Origin: JBFGCT01 sp963825565 | GTDB lineage: Bacteria; Actinomycetota; Acidimicrobiia; Acidimicrobiales; Ilumatobacteraceae | Direction of reading: 5' to 3' | DNA length: 64,000 bases | NCBI GenBank assembly: GCA_963825565.1 | Contig: CAWGTW010000012.1 | Coordinates: forward strand, 124,001 to 188,000 | Shown: positions 42,640-51,576 of the stretch, piece after piece | Position numbering within the stretch: the first letter of the stretch is position 1 | Layout of the letters: each line of letters starts with the position of its first letter | Notes under the pieces: model-generated | The model's database searches: none | What the model was told of the DNA's origin: nothing | Seen by the model: the letters and a program-made list of their open reading frames with translations, nothing else | Position numbers and translations under genes: made by a program

Positions 42640-42942
42640 TCAGGACAGCTCGTCGATCGGTGGGTCGAATTCGGGAGCGGACGCGTGGACGGCGCGAAAG
42701 AGCAGGTGCACCGCGAGCGGGAGCGTGAGCAGCAGCGCGACCACCGCGAGCAGGAGTCGGGCGGTCCCGGCCCAGCCGACATCGGGGGCGGCGGCGAGGG
42801 TGACGACGATGAACGCGACCGGGCTCGCCTTCCCTGCGGCGTGGATGCGGGCATACGGCGTGCGGAAGCGCAGCAGCCCGACTGCGGCGAGCACGATGAT
42901 CGCCACGCCGCCCAGCGCGAGCATTGCGGAGAGCGTGCTCAT
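42640..42942 (-). CDS. mnhG: Na+/H+ antiporter subunit G
   Basis: 100 residues from the ATG at 42942, overlapping mnhF by 4 bp. Three hydrophobic segments: LSAMLALGGVAIIVLAAVGLLRFR, PVAFIVVTLAAAPD, and LLLAVVALLLTLPLAVHLLFRA. LLRFRTPYARIHAAGKASP is the family signature of MnhG/MrpG/PhaG. It is the last gene of the mrp operon and belongs to the membrane complex that exchanges Na+ for H+. Confidence 0.92.
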   Translation of the reverse strand: MSTLSAMLALGGVAIIVLAAVGLLRFRTPYARIHAAGKASPVAFIVVTLAAAPDVGWAGTARLLLAVVALLLTLPLAVHLLFRAVHASAPEFDPPIDELS

Positions 42943-43208
42943 CGGGCACCCCGGCGCTGCGCATCGCGCTCCATGAATCGAGAGGTCGCCACCGTGGCCG
43001 TGAACCCGATGATCGCGATCACGACGAGGAGGTTCAACCAGGTCGTGTCGCCGCGGTCCGCGGCATCGATGGCGATGCCCGACATCAGGCACACCAGTGC
43101 GAGGTCGAGGGCGATGATCCGGTCGGCGAGCGTCGGGCCGATCAACAGCCGGTACAGCGCGCACGCCGCGGCGACGACAAGCCCGGCAAGGGCGACGCCG
43201 ACGATCAT
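42939..43208 (-). CDS. mnhF: Na+/H+ antiporter subunit F
   Basis: 89 residues with three membrane helices; the signature YRLLIGPTLADRIIALDL matches MnhF/MrpF. Starts on an ATG overlapping the mnhE stop and ends overlapping mnhG, as is typical for this operon. Confidence 0.92.
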   Translation of the reverse strand: MIVGVALAGLVVAAACALYRLLIGPTLADRIIALDLALVCLMSGIAIDAADRGDTTWLNLLVVIAIIGFTATVATSRFMERDAQRRGAR

Positions 43209-43738
43209 CGCGCGACCTCGACCGGCACCGATGGCTCGGGCAGCGCAGCGATCGCAAGGTGGGCGAGCCGGTGCACGTGGGCGACGACGTCGTCACGCCG
43301 GTCGCAGTGCAGCACGTGGAGGTACAGCACCGACCCGTCCGACTCCGCGGCGACGACGGCCGTCCCCGGCGTGACGGTGATGGCGACGTACAGCAGCAGG
43401 AGGTGCTGCCGGCACCCGGGCGGGAGCGGCACGGCGATGATGCCCTCCTCGGTGTGGTCGGTCGGTGTCAGCACCTCGCGCACGACGGTCGCCGTCGAGA
43501 CGACCAGGTCGACGACGACGAGCCAGGCGAAGCGTGCGAGCGGCACGATGCGGACGCCGCCGCGCCCGCTCCCGACGACCCCGACAGCCAGCGCGACCGA
43601 CGCGACCAACAACCCGGACAGCACGTTCGCCGGACTGAACGAGCCCCAGAGTGCGCACCACGCGACCACCAACCCGACGGCGGTGAACGTACGCCGCAGG
43701 CCGAGCGCACGAACCGGCCGACCCCACCGCCCGGTCAT
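43205..43738 (-). CDS. mnhE: Na+/H+ antiporter subunit E
   Basis: 177 residues. Hydrophobic N-terminal half with WCALWGSFSPANVLSGLLVA, then LVVVDLVVSTATVVREVLTP, then the soluble part with LLYVAITVTPGTAVVAAESDG, the most conserved stretch of MnhE/MrpE. Overlaps mnhD and mnhF by 4 bp each. Confidence 0.92.
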   Translation of the reverse strand: MTGRWGRPVRALGLRRTFTAVGLVVAWCALWGSFSPANVLSGLLVASVALAVGVVGSGRGGVRIVPLARFAWLVVVDLVVSTATVVREVLTPTDHTEEGIIAVPLPPGCRQHLLLLYVAITVTPGTAVVAAESDGSVLYLHVLHCDRRDDVVAHVHRLAHLAIAALPEPSVPVEVAR

Positions 43739-45241
43739 GGCGCCGTCACCTCGGCGACGTAGGCCCGGTTGTCGAGCAGCCCGTCAGCTGCCCGCTCGCT
43801 CATCGAGTACAGCGGCCCGGCGAGCACGGCGATCGCCAGCGTGATCGTTACCCCGACGCCGGTTGCGGTGACCATCGTGGCCCACGCACGAGCGGGGACG
43901 GCACCGTGCGCCGGCCCGACGGCACCGGGCTCGCAGCCGGCGGTATCCGGCCCCCAGAAGACCCCGGTCCAGATCTTCAGCATCGACAACAGCGTCAAGA
44001 TGCTGACCACCAGCGCGACGACGACGATGGCGATCGAGAGCTGACCGATGCCGGCCTCGACCAGCGACAGCTTGGCGACGAAACCCGAGAACGGCGGGAT
44101 GCCGGCAAGGCTCAAGGCCGGGATCGCGAACAGCGCGGCAACGACGGGTCGTCGGGAGATCAGTCCGCTGATCCGATCGAGGGCGGAGGTCCCCCGGTCG
44201 ATCTCGATCAGCCCACCGGCGAGGAACAGCACCGTCTTGACCGGCATGTGGTGGACGAGGAAGAACACCGCGCCGGCGATGCCGGCCACCGAGAACAGGC
44301 CGAGTCCCATCAGCATGTAGCCGATCTGGCTGATGATGTGGAACGAGAGGATGCGCTTGACGTCGTCTTGCGCGAGTGCACCGAAGACGCCGACCGTCAT
44401 CGTCAACCCGGCGAGGACGAGGATCGTCGGGCCGAGGTCGTCCATCTCGTTCAGCGTGTTGAAGCGGATCATCGTGTAGACGCCGATCTTGGTCAGCAGG
44501 CCGGCGAACACCGCGGTGATCGTCGTCGGCGCGGTCGGGTAGCTGTCGGGCAACCAGGAGAACAGCGGGAACATCGCCGTCTTCGTCCCGAACACGACCA
44601 GGAACCACAACCCGATCCCCCACCGGACGCCGCTGTCCAGCTCGGGGATCCGCTCGGCGAGCAACGCCATGTTGACCGTTCCGGTGGCGGCGTACACGTA
44701 GGCCACCCCGAACAGGAACAGCGTCGAGGCGAACAGGTTCATCACGACGTAGGTCATGCCCGACCGGACCTGGCCCCGCCGGCCCTGATGGGTGAGCATG
44801 ACGTAGCTGGCGACGAGCATCAGCTCGAAGCCGACGAACAGGGTGAACAGATCGCCGGTGACGATCGACAGCGCGACGCCCCCGCTCATCACCAGCACCA
44901 CCGGGCCGACGACGGTCGGGTCGGCGCCCGGAGGCCAGCCCACGCTGGCCGATCGCATAGAACTCGACCACCGTGATCGTCAGGAACGAGATCGTGAGGA
45001 CGAGCGCGGCGAACAGGTCGACGACGAGCACGATCCCGACATCGGGTTCCCACCCGCCGACGCGCAGGACGACCGTCCCGTTCCGCTCGACGTCGACGAG
45101 CAGGGCGATCGCCATCGCGCTGGCGGTGACGAGCGTGCCGATCGTGATGGCGTCGCGCAGTCTCGCCCGCCGGCGAACTCCGAGCCCGACCATCGCTGCC
45201 AACAGCGGGAGGGCGACGACGAGCCCGGCGAGCGCGGTCAT
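43735..45241 (-). CDS. mnhD: Na+/H+ antiporter subunit D, frameshifted
   Basis: The N-terminal 95 residues start at the ATG at 45241 (MTALAGLVVALPLLAAMVGLG... to TISFLTITVVEFYAIGQR). Similarity then moves to the next frame (ADPTVVGPVVLVMSGGVALS) and runs to the stop at 43735. The jump, equal to one extra base, falls near 44930-44955. The remainder contains FELMLVASYVMLTHQGRRGQ, SWLPDSYPTAPTTITAVFAGLLTKIGVYTMIR and HIISQIGYMLMGLGL, the proton-conducting antiporter core shared with complex I subunits. As read, the protein would be cut after about 130 residues. Since the rest of the operon is intact, a sequence error or programmed event is as likely as a real knockout. Confidence 0.8.
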
Positions 45242-45762
45242 CGGCGATCCTCCGGCATCGGCCCGCGACGCTGCGCATCCGCCCGGTCGACCGTGCGATC
45301 GGTCGCCCGACCGATCCCGGTTTCGGTTTCGGTCTCGGTCCCCGCGTCGGCGTCGGTCCCGGCGTCGGTCCCGGCGTCGGTCTCGGCGTCGGCGTCGGCG
45401 TCGGCGAACGCTTGCAGCGCCTCGGCGATCCGCCGGTCCTCGATGTCGTCCTCGACGAAGTCGTGGCCGCTGAGCACCTGCCCCCGCCGGGCGAGCGCGA
45501 GGAGGAAGAGCGTGAGCCCGAACGAGATGACGATCGCCGTGAGCGACAACGCCTGCGGCAACGGGTTCGCCGCGTCCGCCGCGGTCGTCGTCCCGGCCAG
45601 CGGCGGATTGCCCGCCCCACCACCCGCGGCGAGCAGCGCCAGCACGGCCGCATGCCCGAGCAGCGCGAAGCCGAGCACGATGCGGCTGAGCACGCGCGAG
45701 GTGGCGAGGTACGTCCCGACCGCGGTCAGCGCCCCGACGAGGACGACCAGCGTCGCACTCAC
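45238..45762 (-). CDS. mnhC: Na+/H+ antiporter subunit C with acidic repeat tail
   Basis: 174 residues from the GTG at 45762, overlapping the mnhB stop and mnhD start by 4 bp. Three helices and the NPLPQALSLTAIVISFG signature identify MnhC/MrpC, a NuoK homologue. The C-terminus is extended by about 35 residues of Asp/Ala/Glu/Thr repeats (roughly residues 120-150), encoded by a degenerate 6-bp periodic stretch at about 45319-45408. Such a tail is not usual for the family. Confidence 0.9.
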   Translation of the reverse strand: MSATLVVLVGALTAVGTYLATSRVLSRIVLGFALLGHAAVLALLAAGGGAGNPPLAGTTTAADAANPLPQALSLTAIVISFGLTLFLLALARRGQVLSGHDFVEDDIEDRRIAEALQAFADADADAETDAGTDAGTDADAGTETETETGIGRATDRTVDRADAQRRGPMPEDRR

Positions 45763-46202
45763 GGCGCACCCCGGTCGGCCGCCGGGTCCGCACCCAGGTC
45801 GGCCACGTCGAGCGCGTCCAGGATGGCGACGAGCAGCCCGACGACGATCAGGGTCACGCCGAGGTCGAACACGAGCGCGGTGCCCGACTTCACGGTCCCG
45901 AGCAACGGGACGTCGGCGTCGACGACGACCATGTCGAGCAGCGCGTCCCCGACGAACAGCGGGGCGATGGCGACGGCACCGGCGATGATGCCACCGGCGG
46001 CCAGCAGGCGGATCGGGTGCCGGGGCGTCGAGAGCCCGGCGACGGCACGCAGCGCGACGACCGCGCCGAACACCAGCCCGGCAGCGAACCCGCCGCCGGG
46101 CTGGTTGTGGCCGGCGAAGAACAGGTACGCGCCGACGACCACGGCGAGCGGGCTGGCGAGTTGGATCCCCGTCCGCACGACCAACGAGCGCGAGGCGATC
46201 AT
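45759..46202 (-). CDS. mnhB: Na+/H+ antiporter subunit B
   Basis: 147 residues from the ATG at 46202. RTGIQLASPLAVVVGAYLFFAGHNQPGGGFAAGLVFG contains the HNQPGGGF signature of MnhB/MrpB. Four membrane segments. Overlaps mnhA (ATGA) and mnhC, so all seven genes are translationally linked. Confidence 0.93.
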   Translation of the reverse strand: MIASRSLVVRTGIQLASPLAVVVGAYLFFAGHNQPGGGFAAGLVFGAVVALRAVAGLSTPRHPIRLLAAGGIIAGAVAIAPLFVGDALLDMVVVDADVPLLGTVKSGTALVFDLGVTLIVVGLLVAILDALDVADLGADPAADRGAP

Positions 46203-48515
46203 GCGACCGCCTCCGCCGGCTCCGAACCCGCACGATCGTCGCCGTCTTCGAGGTCGCCACCGCCGTCGCGCCGGCCGGCCCGGGCGAGGGAGACCACGCC
46301 GATCGCAACGACGACCAGCACGACGATCTCGCCGAACGTGTCGAGCGCCCGGATGTCGGTCAGGATCACGTTGACGACGTTCTTGCCGCCACCGGTCTGC
46401 TCGGCCTGCTCGGCGAGGTCGGCGAGCGGCGGTGCGCCGACCGGCCGGGACGCAGCCGCAGCGAGGCCGATTGCGACACCGGCGCCGAGCAGGCACGACA
46501 CGACGATCCGAGCCTTGCGCCACAGCAAGCCGACCGTCGGGAAGTCGCGGCTGAGCCGGCCGAGGCCGACGACGAATCCGACGACGATCACCGTCTCGAC
46601 CAGCAGCTGGGTCAGGGCGAGGTCCGGTGCGCCCTGGATGACGAACAGCCCGGCGACACCGAACCCGACCGCGCCGAGCCCCAGCGCGGCCCCGAGCCGG
46701 GTGGGCACGAACACGACACCGACCGCGGCCGCCAGGATCAGCACCGCCAGCGCGACCTGCAACGGGGTGTCGGCAACCTCCAACGCGGAGAGGTCGACGG
46801 AGGTGACGAACGGGACGGCCGCCACCACCGCGGCGGCGACGAAGGTGACCATGTACCGCGGGAGCGACCCGTGCTGGACGACCGCGGTGATCGACCGGGC
46901 CGACCGGAGCGTCAGCTCGATCAGCCCGTCGACCGCTTGCGCCCCGAGCGGGCGGGCGGCGGGCCGGATCCGGCGGGCCAGCACGACCCCGAGCACGAGG
47001 CCGGCGGCGACGATCGCCATCGAGATGACGAACGCGGCCTTCAGGCCGGGCCAGCGGACGAGGCCGTAGGCGATCGATCCTTCGTCGACCACGACCGAGG
47101 CGTCGCGGGCGGCCCGGCTCACCCGACCGAGGGCGACGAAGCCGGCCACGCTGAGCGCACCGAGCGACACGGTCACCACGGTCATCGGCCACCTCCTGGG
47201 GGCGGGGGCCACCCGGCCGTCGGCCGGCCCGCCGAACAGCCCGATCAGCAGGCGCACGGTATAGGCGACGGTGAGCACCGAACCGCCGACGATCACGCCG
47301 AGCACCGCCACGCGCTCCAGACCCGACAGACCGAGGGCGGCCTCGATCCCCGCCTCCTTCGCCGCGAAGCCGAGCAACGGCGGCACGCCGGCCATCGACG
47401 CCGCCGAGACGACGGCGACGGCGAACGCGATCGGCATCGATCGCCACAGGCCGTGCAGCTCGCGGATGTCACGGGTGCCGGTGCGCACGTCGATCTCGCC
47501 GACGACCATGAACAGCGCGGCCTTGAACGCAGCATGGGCGAGCAGGATCGACAGGGCGGCGAACGTCGCCTTCGGCGTGCCGACCGCGAGCAGGCTGATC
47601 ATCAGCCCGAGTTGGGAGATCGTGCCCCAGGCGAGGATCAACTTCCCGTCGACCTGGCGCAACGCGCCGATCGCGCCCCACAGCATCGACGTGAGCCCGA
47701 GCGCCAGCGCGAGGGGGGTCCACGGTGCGGTGTCGACGAATGCCGGCTGGAGGACGGCGACGACGATCACCCCGATCTTGACCATCGTCGCCGAGTGCAG
47801 GTATGCGCTGACCGGCGTCGGCGCCGACATCGCGCCGGGCAGCCACATGTGGAACGGCACCTGCGCCGACTTCGTCGCCGCGGCAACCAACACGAGCACC
47901 GCGGCGATGCCGGCCGCGGTGCCGGTCACCGGCTCCAGGTCGCGCAGCCGCGTCGATCCGCTGACGTCGGCCAGGGTGACCAGACCGGCCAGCAGCACCA
48001 GGCCGCCGGCTGCGGTGATCAGCGCCGCCCGGCGGGCGGCCACGCCGCGCCACCTCGTCTGTGTGCCGGAACCCGATCAACAGGTACGACAGGATCGAGG
48101 TCAGTTCCCAGAACACGAACATGGTCCACGTCGAGTCGGCCCAGACGAACCCGAGCATCGCCGCCGAGAACGCCAACAGGGTCGCCGCGAAGCGGGCGAG
48201 GCCGGCGCTGGTGGCAGAGAAGTAGCCCGCCGAGTAGACGAAGACCGCCACGCCGATCCCCGAGACGACGAGCGTCAGCACCGCCGACAGCGCGTCGAAC
48301 CGGAACGCGAGATCGAGGCCGAGCCCCTCGACCCAGGTGAACGCGACCGTCTCGGTGTTGCCGCTGCCGAGCCACCACAGCGCCCAGGTGACGGCGAGCG
48401 CCGGTGGCGCAGCGGCGTACGCGAAGACCGATCTCCCGACGCGCACTCCTGCCGCGGCGACCGCGATCAGCCCGACAAGCACCACGACGTGTGCCGCGAG
48501 CACGATCCAGATCAC
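46199..48515 (-). CDS. mnhA: Na+/H+ antiporter subunit A, frameshifted
   Basis: The GTG at 48515 starts about 155 residues in one frame (to FVFWELTSILSYLLIGFRHTDEVAR); the rest, from ARRAALITAAGGL to the stop at 46199, is in the next frame, a jump of one extra base near 48035-48060. Both parts are strongly conserved MrpA sequence. They include KSAQVPFHMWLPGAMSAPTPVSAYLHSATMVK and HAAFKAALFMVVGEIDV. The C-terminus carries the DUF4040-like segment (GAPDLALTQLLVET) and the MbhE-like NVVNVILTDIRALDTFGE. Total length about 770 residues. As read the protein would end early; same caveat as for mnhD. Confidence 0.85.
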
Positions 48516-48578
48516 GGCCGGGAAGCGTCCGGAGTTCGCACGTTAAGCACGATCCGTGTGTATCATCACAATAGCTAT

Positions 48579-48608
48579 TTTACAACGTACCTTTTATCGA
48601 GTTATTAT
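48579..48608 (+). promoter_or_regulatory. Near-consensus sigma70-type promoter
   Basis: TTTACA (48579-48584), 18-bp spacer, TATTAT (48603-48608), 31 bp before the ATG of the wHTH gene. The surrounding 48541-48615 is strikingly AT-rich for this genome and lies between the divergent wHTH and mnhA genes. Confidence 0.6.
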
Positions 48609-48639
48609 TCCCGTCAGCTCCGGAACGGACCAGCCGCCC

Positions 48640-48978
48640 ATGACGCCGACCAACGACCGACCGACCGATGATGCCGACACGGCCCCGATCGAGGCGCCGC
48701 CCATCCCCCCGTCGTGGACCTTCCTCACCAACCACACGCACGTGCTCGTCGCGATCAGCCGCGACCCGGAGATCCGCCAGCGCGACATCGCCCAGCTCGT
48801 CGGCATCACGCAGGGTGCGGTCACCCGCATCCTCCACGACCTCGAAGCCACCGGGTGCGTCACGCACGTGCGCGTCGGCCGCCGGAACCGGTACCGCATC
48901 CACCCCGAGGCCACGCTCCATCACCCGCTCGAGTCGACGGCGACGATCGGTGGCCTGATCTCCTCGCTCAACGGCTGA
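48640..48978 (+). CDS. Winged-helix transcriptional regulator (MarR/ArsR-like)
   Basis: 112 residues from the ATG at 48640. After a disordered acidic leader (about 35 residues), SWTFLTNHTHVLVAISRDPEIRQRDIAQLVGITQGAVTRILHDLEATGCVTHVRVGRRNRYRIHPEA is a complete winged helix: HTH at QRDIAQLVGITQGAVTRILH and wing at VGRRNRYRIHP. Effector unknown. Its divergent position makes control of the mrp operon likely (inference). Confidence 0.8.
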   Translation: MTPTNDRPTDDADTAPIEAPPIPPSWTFLTNHTHVLVAISRDPEIRQRDIAQLVGITQGAVTRILHDLEATGCVTHVRVGRRNRYRIHPEATLHHPLESTATIGGLISSLNG

Positions 48979-49096
48979 GGCCGGTTGCGGTTCACGACGA
49001 GCTCCGATCCGGCGGAGAGCGATTCGGTGGCGAACGTCGAACCGACCGCGAACCGGACGCGAGCCAGCCGCAGCACGCGGCGAGCGAGTCGTCGTG

Positions 49097-50548
49097 TCAG
49101 ACGACGTCGACCTCGCGCACGTACCGCAGGCGAGGCGTCACCTGCGCGGCGTAGCGATCACCCTGACGAATCTGCTCGAAGACCTGGGGTCGCACCCGCC
49201 AGGCGGTGAGGACCGGATCATCGCCCGTGTCGAACGCGCAGAAGAAGCGCTCCCTCGCCCGATCGTCCGAACTCCTGACGCGCTCGGCGCTCAGCCCCAC
49301 CCAGCCCGTCCGCACCCGCTTGCGGACCACTACTCCGGACTTGGTCTCGGTGGTGACGAGATCGATCAGCGCGAACACCAGCTTGGCCACGTTCCAGCAG
49401 AGCACGATGACGGCGACGGCCCCGATGACGATTGCCACGGTGTCGACCCAGCGCGTCGCGTCGGTTGGAACGTCGGCGAGGATGCCGACCTCGTCACGAC
49501 GCACACGACCGCCGACCACGAGCGCGGCGACCGCCGCTGCGCCCGCGACGACGGCGCCGAGCAGCGCGAGCACCGGATGTTGGCCGTATCCAGGCCGCAT
49601 CAACGGGTACCGCACCCGGATCTGACGCCAGCGACCCGAGGCTCGACTCCACGCGTGCCGGTGATCTTCGGCGCTGAGCGGCAACTGCGCGACGACGAGC
49701 GGCGCAAGGTCGAGCGCTACCGCATGGGCGAGATACCGATCCCACAGCGCGACCATCGCCGCGGGCTTGTCCTCGAAATCGCCGACCGTCGCCATGTACT
49801 CCCGCACGCCGACCCAGCGCGACGCCGCCGCGAGCCCCGCGTCGGTGTCGCGCTGTAGGTCGCGGCCAAGCAGCGTGGCGACCCAGATGCCGATGGCGGC
49901 GGTGGCGAACAGGGCGAGCGCCCACAGCACGCTGCCGCGGCTCGGTGATGCCGGATCGTCGCTCGCTCGACCGAGCTTGTCGGCCAGCCAGAGCAGCGCT
50001 CCCGAGGCGATGACCCCGCCCCAGACCGGGGCCAGGGTCGCCCTCGTCCATCGGTCGCGACTCAGCCCTCTGGCCTGGGCGTCGGCGATCACCTCGCGGC
50101 GGAACGACCGCCACCACCGCTTCGAGGCCGCCTCCGGACCCGTCGTCATCGCCGCGGCCGGGACGAGCCCGTCGATCGACAGATTCCGCACGTGCTCGAG
50201 CACCCGCCGCTCGTAGGGTGCGAGCGGTTCGTCGCGGTCACGGGCGCCGACGCGCAGGACGACGTTGCCGCCCGACACCTCCTCGATCGACAGCCACCGC
50301 CGTGCGGCGAGATCGACCAACGTCGCCGGCACCGATTCCGTCGTGACGGCGAAGTCGTCGGTGAGCAGATCGACGACCGCCGGCGGCTCCGAACCCAGGT
50401 CCATCGTCGCCGCTCCGACGGGCGGCCGACGCGGCCGGGTGCGGACTTGCAGGACGAACACCCACAACACGGTCGCAGCGATGACCGCCGCGGCGGCCAA
50501 CGTCAACACGGTGTGAGGATCGCGGTCCAACTTGCCTCCTGGTTGCAT
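49097..50548 (-). CDS. DUF2207-like membrane protein
   Basis: 483 residues. One helix near the N-terminus (HTVLTLAAAAVIAATVLWVFVLQ), then a soluble region with ESVPATLVDLAARRWLSIEE and LAPYERRVLEHVRNL, which is the DUF2207 C-terminal pattern. Two membrane pairs follow in the middle and another near residue 350. No signal peptide and none of the N-terminal beta domain seen in long DUF2207 proteins. Function unknown. Confidence 0.7.
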   Translation of the reverse strand: MQPGGKLDRDPHTVLTLAAAAVIAATVLWVFVLQVRTRPRRPPVGAATMDLGSEPPAVVDLLTDDFAVTTESVPATLVDLAARRWLSIEEVSGGNVVLRVGARDRDEPLAPYERRVLEHVRNLSIDGLVPAAAMTTGPEAASKRWWRSFRREVIADAQARGLSRDRWTRATLAPVWGGVIASGALLWLADKLGRASDDPASPSRGSVLWALALFATAAIGIWVATLLGRDLQRDTDAGLAAASRWVGVREYMATVGDFEDKPAAMVALWDRYLAHAVALDLAPLVVAQLPLSAEDHRHAWSRASGRWRQIRVRYPLMRPGYGQHPVLALLGAVVAGAAAVAALVVGGRVRRDEVGILADVPTDATRWVDTVAIVIGAVAVIVLCWNVAKLVFALIDLVTTETKSGVVVRKRVRTGWVGLSAERVRSSDDRARERFFCAFDTGDDPVLTAWRVRPQVFEQIRQGDRYAAQVTPRLRYVREVDVV

Positions 50549-50662
50549 CGACGGTACCCCGACCGATGTGCGCCGGGCGGCGCGCGGTATCGTCGCTCAA
50601 GGCGCCGCTCCTCGCTGCCGATGCCACCGTGTCGGCCACGTACACCGACGGACCTCACCCCG

Positions 50663-51405
50663 ATGACCTCCCGCCACATCGCCGCCGCCGTGCTCGCCTC
50701 GGTGTCGCTCGTGCTCGGTTCGATCGGCTCGACCGAGGCCGCACCACGCCGACCGGTTCGATGTCCGCCGGGGCGGGCTACCTGGCGCTCGACCACAGGG
50801 GGCAGTGGAGCAAGCTGCCCAGCGACTACGTCACTCACCCGCGTTGCGCGACCGTCGCCCACGTGGGCGACTCGACCACGGTCGAAGCCAGGGACCTGCT
50901 GGTGGCTGCGTACGGCGCCCGCTTCGACGGCGTCGTCGTCGACGGCGGTGGCGGCCGAGCCGTGTTGCAGACCATCCCGTCGGACCCCTACACCGGGGTG
51001 GAGGCCGCCGAGGCGATCCGGGCGACCGGCTTCGACGGCTGCTGGGTCGTCGCGATGGGCACCAACGACGCCGCCAACATCGCCGCCGGCGCCAACTACA
51101 GCCGCGCCCGCGTGATCGACGCGATGATGAACGCCATCGATCCCACGGCGACGACGCCGGTGGCCTGGGTCGAGGTGTTCACCACCAAGGCCTCCGGCTA
51201 CTGGAACAACACGAACATGTCGGCGTTCAACGACGCGCTCGGCGCGGCGACCGAGCGATGGCCGAACCTCCGAATCCTCCCCTGGGCCGCTCAGGCGGCG
51301 GTGAACAGCGGCTGGCTGTCCGACGGTGTCCATCACACGGCCGAGGGCCGGGTCGAGCGGACGAACTGGATCGCCGCCGCGGCGGACCACGCCTTGAACG
51401 GCTGA
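50663..51405 (+). CDS. SGNH/GDSL-type secreted hydrolase, frameshifted
   Basis: The ATG at 50663 opens a signal peptide (MTSRHIAAAVLASVSLVLGS, cut near STEAA). The mature enzyme continues in the next frame from about 50760-50790 (GYLALDHRGQWSKLP). The jump equals one missing base. Catalytic blocks are present: GDSTT (block I Ser), MGTNDAAN (block III) and SDGVHHTAEG with the D-x-x-H pair (block V). Product about 247 residues, exported, probably an esterase or acyl/deacetylase acting on envelope sugars. If the shift is real the secreted protein is lost, because no good start precedes the second frame. Confidence 0.7.
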
Positions 51406-51446
51406 GCCCGATCGTCTGCCGCGGCCCGAACCGGTCGCGCTCGGTC

Positions 51447-51558
51447 TTCGACGTGACGGATTCGACGTGACGGATTCGACGTGGCGGATTCGACGTGACG
51501 GATTCGACGTGACGGATTCGACGTGACGGATTCGACGTGACGGATTCGACGTCGCGGG
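51447..51558. repeat. 14-bp tandem repeat array
   Basis: Seven copies of TTCGACGTGACGGA (one with GTGGCGGA) plus a diverged eighth. It lies between the ends of two convergent genes and finishes 18 bp before the haem peroxidase stop. Confidence 0.85.
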
Positions 51559-51576
51559 AGTCGTTCGCCGGCCCGG

